Shown here one piece after another: positions 60,808-64,000 of a stretch of 64,000 nucleotides of DNA. The position numbers were made by a program, and so were the translations under genes. The notes below the pieces were generated by a model, which was not told the DNA's origin, did no database searches, and saw only the letters and a program-made list of their open reading frames with translations. The stretch covers positions 1 to 64,000 of the forward strand of contig JAFLCD010000007.1 in assembly GCA_017302715.1 (NCBI GenBank). Direction: 5' to 3'. Within the stretch, counting starts at the first letter, position 1, and each line of letters begins with the position of its first letter. Source of the DNA: Deltaproteobacteria bacterium (GTDB lineage: Bacteria; Bdellovibrionota; UBA2394).

Positions 60808-61359
60808 TTAACTCACTTTTTTCTTGAGAACATCGACGCGCTCTTCGCCTGCACTCGATACATCTTTTGCGCCAACTTCTTTAAGAAGTTTTTCGGCCTT
60901 ATCTGCCCATTCACGATTATCGGCATGAACAGATAAAAGAATTCCACCTTCTTTGACGAATCCTTCGTATCGTTTGGCTTCGTACTCCGGAATTCCCATT
61001 CCGATAAGGGCTCCGGCTATCCCGCCTAAGGCTCCGCCGGCACTGGCCCCTGCAAGAAGACCGAGCAATGGACCAGCCGCAACAAGCGGACCGATCACCG
61101 GAATAGCTAAGGCACCAGCTCCTACGAGCCATCCTAAAGTTCCACCTAAAATAGCCCCGGTGCTGACACCGGCGACCGTTCCCTCGGGAGCTTTTGTTCC
61201 TTTTTCATGAGCAAATTCTCGAGTAGAAATGGACTCAGGCATTAATACAGAGACGTCTGTATTTCTGAAACCCTGAGCTTTGAGTTGAGAAACCGCGCTC
61301 TCGACTCCGACTCGGTCTTTAAAAATTCCAAATACTGCAATGTTTTTCATATTCAACAT
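60808..61359 (-). CDS. general-stress-protein 17M-like membrane-associated protein
   Basis: 183 residues. The start FGIFKDRVGVESAVSQLKAQGFRNTDVSVLMPE is the alpha/beta part shared with GSP17M/YflT-type proteins; a Gly/Ala-rich middle (AGVSTGAILGGTLGWLVGAGALAIPVIGPLVAAGPLLGLLAGASAGGALGGIAGALIGMGIP) gives one or two hydrophobic hairpins; the end (EGGILLSVHADNREWADKAEKLLKEVGAKDVSS) is a second alpha/beta part. An AAAGGA site precedes the ATG. 12 bp after the BON gene; likely one operon. Confidence 0.78.
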   Translation of the reverse strand: MLNMKNIAVFGIFKDRVGVESAVSQLKAQGFRNTDVSVLMPESISTREFAHEKGTKAPEGTVAGVSTGAILGGTLGWLVGAGALAIPVIGPLVAAGPLLGLLAGASAGGALGGIAGALIGMGIPEYEAKRYEGFVKEGGILLSVHADNREWADKAEKLLKEVGAKDVSSAGEERVDVLKKKVS

Positions 61360-61371
61360 AAAAATATCCTT

Positions 61372-61716
61372 TCATTTTAGAGGTGTAGCGATTGCTAGTT
61401 CATTTTTTACATTTTCTTCACCAGCGATAGCTTGCGCTCGCTGTTCAATCCAAGATCTCTCGCTGACGTTGTTCACGTCACCTTTGAGAGTGACATTTCC
61501 ATCTCGAGTAATAATTTTGATATTTTTTGCATTAAAAGAGAGATCATCATTATTCATAATATCTCTTCTAATCTTTGCACTGAGATCTATATCTGCCTTG
61601 TTGTTTTTTTGATCACTGGCATTTATATTTGCAAAAATAGATGCTCCACTCATGGGCAGAACAATTGTAATCAGAAAAAATATCAAAACTTTAGCATTCA
61701 AAAACATAGTCTTCAT
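61372..61716 (-). CDS. BON-domain periplasmic protein
   Basis: 114 residues with a signal peptide (LIFFLITIVLPMSGASIFA). One BON domain fills the rest: LSAKIRRDIMNNDDLSFNAKNIKIITRDGNVTLKGDVNNVSERSWIEQRAQAIAGEENVKNELAI. BON proteins bind lipids of the envelope and are typically osmotic-stress induced. The shared palindrome (61769-61782) lies 53 bp upstream. Confidence 0.9.
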   Translation of the reverse strand: MKTMFLNAKVLIFFLITIVLPMSGASIFANINASDQKNNKADIDLSAKIRRDIMNNDDLSFNAKNIKIITRDGNVTLKGDVNNVSERSWIEQRAQAIAGEENVKNELAIATPLK

Positions 61717-61768
61717 AGAGAAGGTTCCTTTCGTGGAATAGAATGCTTTAAGTAGAAACAGAAAGAAT

Positions 61769-61782
61769 CGTACGAAAGTCAG
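61769..61782. promoter_or_regulatory. shared palindrome, copy 4 (two mismatches)
   Basis: Read on the minus strand the site is CTGACTTTCGTACG, two mismatches from CTnACTnnAGTnAG. It is placed 53 bp from the BON start and 51 bp from the divergent DUF1328 start, similar to the other copies. Weaker than copies 1-3. Confidence 0.35.
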
Positions 61783-61832
61783 ATTTTAAAAAAAATAAGA
61801 TAGAGCAGATTGCAGTGAGATTGGAGAACATT

Positions 61833-62009
61833 ATGCTCAGTTGGTCATTAACGTTTTTTATATTCGCGTTGATAGCTGCTCTGTTTGGATTCTCTGGAAT
61901 TGCAGCAGGTGCTACTGAAATTGCTAAAATTTTATTTTTAGTATTTTTAATCGCCTTTGTAATTTCTCTTATTAGTGGTGCTATTCGCGGAAGACGTCCT
62001 CAGGCTTGA
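61833..62009 (+). CDS. DUF1328 (YtjA-type) small membrane protein
   Basis: 58 residues, two membrane helices: [49 protein letters not shown] and a basic tail GRRPQA. The GFSGIAAGA segment is the family signature. ATG at 61833 has GGAGA 5 nt before; a GTG at 61815 would add six residues and lacks a site. Stress-associated in many bacteria. Confidence 0.88.
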   Translation: MLSWSLTFFIFALIAALFGFSGIAAGATEIAKILFLVFLIAFVISLISGAIRGRRPQA

Positions 62010-62022
62010 CGTCTTTGAAAAA

Positions 62023-62769
62023 TTAAAGCAAATGAGAGCCAAGAAGATCTTCAATCGAATATTTTTTTGGCTCTAATTTGCTTTTTATACTTAAAATTTC
62101 TAAAACTCCAAAAAGATAGGTTTCTCTTCCAAAAATTTTTGTCTCTAAGAAAATTTCGGCGCCTTGACCTTGAATTGAAATCCTATGCATGGCGTGACCA
62201 TCCAGAAATTTCTCCGGAATCTTCCAATCTTGCGACTGAATTTTAGGATCGCGAATGCTTTTGATGTTTTCTTTAGAACTCTTCAGTAAATCTGCAAATT
62301 TTTGAGCCGTAGCCGGCACTGTCGTCTTTGAACTCTGATGACTCTCTTCAATTGAAATAGTCGAATTTTTAAAAAGCCCAGGCTTTTTGTTAAGCAGCCA
62401 AAGTAATTTAATAATGGGCAAAGAAAGATTGGGAGCTTCAATATAAGGAAAATAAATGGGAGAAGATAAATTTACGGTCTGCCCACTTGAAGCCTGAATA
62501 AAAGGTATTTTATTTACATCGCAAAATTTTAAAGCTTCGTCGAGTTGACGGCCTGATCCCAGATGCAAAAAAAGTGAATGTTTTAATGGAAGGTCTTTTA
62601 ACGTTTTAATAGATGAAGAGTTTTTAACCGGCAAAGATCCGTCAAATGAAATGGGATGAAGTTTTAATTGATATTCTTTTTGAGCAAAATCTTCGACTTT
62701 TTCTGCAAAAACTTTTGCTAAGTTTCCGCTTCCTACGATGACGAGATAATTTGCTTCGGCCATCTTCAT
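62023..62769 (-). CDS. DapB-like (dihydrodipicolinate reductase-like) protein, divergent
   Basis: 248 residues. A Rossmann start (YLVIVGSGNLAKVFAEKV) and the segment EESHQSSKTTVPATAQ mirror the DapB active-site motif E-x-HH-x-x-K-x-D-x-P-S-G-T-A: the Glu, first His and Lys are kept, but the second His is Gln and SGT is lost. HMHRISIQGQGAEIFLETKIFGRETYLFGVLEIL resembles the DapB C-terminus. It may have become a reductase with other specificity or a non-catalytic paralogue. Divergent from PAP2. Confidence 0.6.
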   Translation of the reverse strand: MKMAEANYLVIVGSGNLAKVFAEKVEDFAQKEYQLKLHPISFDGSLPVKNSSSIKTLKDLPLKHSLFLHLGSGRQLDEALKFCDVNKIPFIQASSGQTVNLSSPIYFPYIEAPNLSLPIIKLLWLLNKKPGLFKNSTISIEESHQSSKTTVPATAQKFADLLKSSKENIKSIRDPKIQSQDWKIPEKFLDGHAMHRISIQGQGAEIFLETKIFGRETYLFGVLEILSIKSKLEPKKYSIEDLLGSHLL

Positions 62770-62789
62770 TTTGTAGCATAAAGCCTCTT

Positions 62790-63626
62790 ATGCGAGCACT
62801 TATTATCCGAGTATTTATTCTCTCTATTTTTTGTTTCACCACACAACCCTCTCTTTACGCAGAAGTGAAAGAGCTCAGATACGACCCTTGGATAAGCGGT
62901 CCCATCACGATTGGCTCTGCATTGACCTTTGGAACTTTTGTATTTTTTGAAGATGATATCGCCTCAAAAAAGTGTCGATGGTGCGATCGAAGAGCTGATG
63001 GCTCAAGTACACTCAATGGATTCGATTCTTCCATTCAAAAGAAACTTGTTTGGACGAACAAAAAATCTGCCGGACATCTCAGTCATCTCTCAGGCTTTGT
63101 CATTCTTCCTCTTTTTTCGGCAGGAAGTTTTTGGCTTATCTCAGGCCACGAAAGTCGCTGGAAAAACTTTTGGATAGATCTAGGAATTGTGGCCGAAGCC
63201 GCAGTCACCGCAAGTTTAGTCGGACAAATAGTTCAGTTTGCAGTCGCTCGAGAAAGGCCTGACTCACACGACTTAAGCAAAGCTCAAAGTGCTGCACTTC
63301 CCGCTTCAAAAAATACTTCTTTTTATTCGGGGCACACGACCTTTGCATTTGCCGTCGCAACCTCCACAGCAACGGTGGCAACTTTAAGAAATTATCCTGT
63401 TGCGCCGTATCTTTGGGCTGGTGGAATGGCGCTCGCAGGTACAACGGCTTATTTTCGAATCGCAGCAAATCGTCATTATATGACAGATGTTTTAGCTGGA
63501 GCTGTGATGGGATCGGCCATCGGATTTAGCATGCCTTATTTTTTACATCGAAAAGACAAACCTTTTTCCTGGACGTTTGCACCTACGAGCGATGGATGGA
63601 TGACCATGGCCCAATGGAAATGGTGA
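62790..63626 (+). CDS. PAP2-type phosphatase, exported
   Basis: 278 residues from the ATG at 62790 (the frame is open to 62751). Signal peptide MRALIIRVFILSIFCFTTQPSLYAE. PAP2 motifs: QFAVARERPDSHD (Arg-Pro kept; the usual first Lys is Gln), SFYSGHTTFAFA (SGH) and FRIAANRHYMTDVLAG (R and H). The family removes phosphate from lipid phosphates such as undecaprenyl diphosphate or PAP. Divergent from the DapB-like gene. Confidence 0.8.
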   Translation: MRALIIRVFILSIFCFTTQPSLYAEVKELRYDPWISGPITIGSALTFGTFVFFEDDIASKKCRWCDRRADGSSTLNGFDSSIQKKLVWTNKKSAGHLSHLSGFVILPLFSAGSFWLISGHESRWKNFWIDLGIVAEAAVTASLVGQIVQFAVARERPDSHDLSKAQSAALPASKNTSFYSGHTTFAFAVATSTATVATLRNYPVAPYLWAGGMALAGTTAYFRIAANRHYMTDVLAGAVMGSAIGFSMPYFLHRKDKPFSWTFAPTSDGWMTMAQWKW

Positions 63627-63782
63627 GTAGGCATCTGCTCGTTTTTTCTTAAATTGAAGAAATTTTTACTGGGAAGTCTTAATTATCGCACAGCATAAAG
63701 ATTTATCAAAAGTAATTCGTGAATTCGCTTTTTTTGTGCCTACAGAAAATTATTCTTGAGTCTTTTGAGCGCTGCTCGGCGG

Positions 63783-63788
63783 TATAAT
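63783..63788 (+). promoter_or_regulatory. -10 box upstream of the DUF2779 gene
   Basis: TATAAT (63783-63788) in GGCGGTATAATGA, about 105 bp before the ATG at 63893. No convincing -35 box at 17 nt. It implies a leader near 100 nt. GAGCGCTGCTC (63767-63777) just upstream is also found at 23800-23810. Confidence 0.35.
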
Positions 63789-63892
63789 GAAGTTAAGAGG
63801 GAGGTGTACCGACAAACAAATTTAAATCGACAATTGTACGCGATGAAACTTCGAAGATTTTTCAACGGGTTACAGACAAGAGGGGGTCTAAG

Positions 63893-64000
63893 ATGTCGAG
63901 TAAACAGATAACAAAATCCGATTATGCAGCGGGGGTTCAATGCGAGAAGCGCTTGTATCTTCTTCATTCCGAACCCGATCTAGCTGCCGCACCAAGCGAT
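63893..64000 (+). CDS. DUF2779 domain protein (5' part, runs off the right edge)
   Basis: An ATG at 63893, with AGGGGG about 7 nt before, opens 36 codons to the edge. The start (KQITKSDYAAGVQCEKRLYLLHSEPDLA) is the typical beginning of DUF2779 proteins, whose N-terminal region reads L-x-KSD-x-x-x-G-x-QCPKRLWL and is tied to PD-(D/E)XK-type nuclease domains (Cys for an iron-sulfur cluster). The rest lies outside the window. Confidence 0.75.
   Translation, partial: MSSKQITKSDYAAGVQCEKRLYLLHSEPDLAAAPSD

Noticed and set aside
63740-63967. 75-codon minus-strand frame near the right edge
   Set aside because: It overlaps the DUF2779 start on the other strand and shows no family pattern.
1-64000. 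CRISPR arrays, rRNA, tmRNA or phage gene blocks
   Set aside because: I saw no regular spaced repeats, no rRNA-like sequence, and no set of phage structural genes.

Overview
The window reads as chromosomal DNA of a fairly AT-rich Gram-negative bacterium. Outer-membrane and lipoprotein signals, a complete ADP-heptose gene set apart from hldD, type IV pilin-like genes, a flagellin, a sigma-54-type promoter and many two-component and c-di-GMP proteins fit a Bdellovibrio-like lineage (Bdellovibrionota/Oligoflexia). That placement is inferred from gene content and style; there is no rRNA here to settle it. Genes are tightly packed, often with 4-bp ATGA overlaps, and several important genes appear to start with TTG.

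Layout. 1-8.4 kb (minus): 5' part of mnmA, an outer-membrane-like protein, a secreted alpha/beta hydrolase with a helical tail, and a xylFGH-type sugar ABC operon ending in thiN. 8.6-12.5 kb (plus): a STAS protein and dppABC-like peptide transporter genes without ATPases. 12.6-16 kb: a secreted protein behind a sigma-54-like promoter, and a flagellin whose variable region is replaced by seven FG-GAP repeats. 16-18.3 kb (minus): glpX, a SRPBCC protein, meaB and a 51-residue membrane protein in one overlapping operon. 18.3-21.2 kb: S41 protease and a BaiN-type flavoprotein. 21.2-25.2 kb is the accessory part: an AT-rich stretch with an unknown basic protein, an orphan IS630-type DNA-binding half, a tyrosine recombinase with a large palindrome in front, a 29-residue peptide gene ending in CCNGG, a GRDP-like protein and a broken acetyltransferase. 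25.3-28.6 kb: small secreted proteins, an SDR, a trypsin-like protease, tRNA-Val and a DUF4142 protein.

28.6-33 kb carries three pilin-like genes, one with a very large Cys-rich prepilin. 33-45 kb is mainly envelope biogenesis: surE, an acyl-CoA synthetase, a GT9 heptosyltransferase, gmhA, rfaE1, a gmhB-rfaE2 fusion, two ArnT/GT39-like membrane proteins, a GT2, a flippase-like membrane protein and prmA. 45-53.4 kb holds a FeeM-like acyltransferase, a peptide-binding protein and a MASE1 histidine kinase in one coupled operon, divergent from a 1075-residue ATPase-TPR-winged-helix regulator. 53.4-57.3 kb: a Gly-rich secreted protein, a REC-GGDEF-EAL protein with a damaged EAL site, and a degenerate receiver protein. 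57.4-64 kb: a methyltransferase, a set of small stress/envelope proteins (YeaQ, BON, GSP17M-like, DUF1328), a YihY-DUF748 fusion, a DapB-like protein, PAP2, and the start of a DUF2779 gene.

Most notable are the seven-repeat propeller flagellin, a shared palindrome (CTnACTnnAGTnAG) found in several intergenic regions before envelope/stress genes, the small Cys-Cys peptide gene coupled to a GRDP-like gene, and a hairpin that buries the ribosome binding site of the YihY-DUF748 gene.
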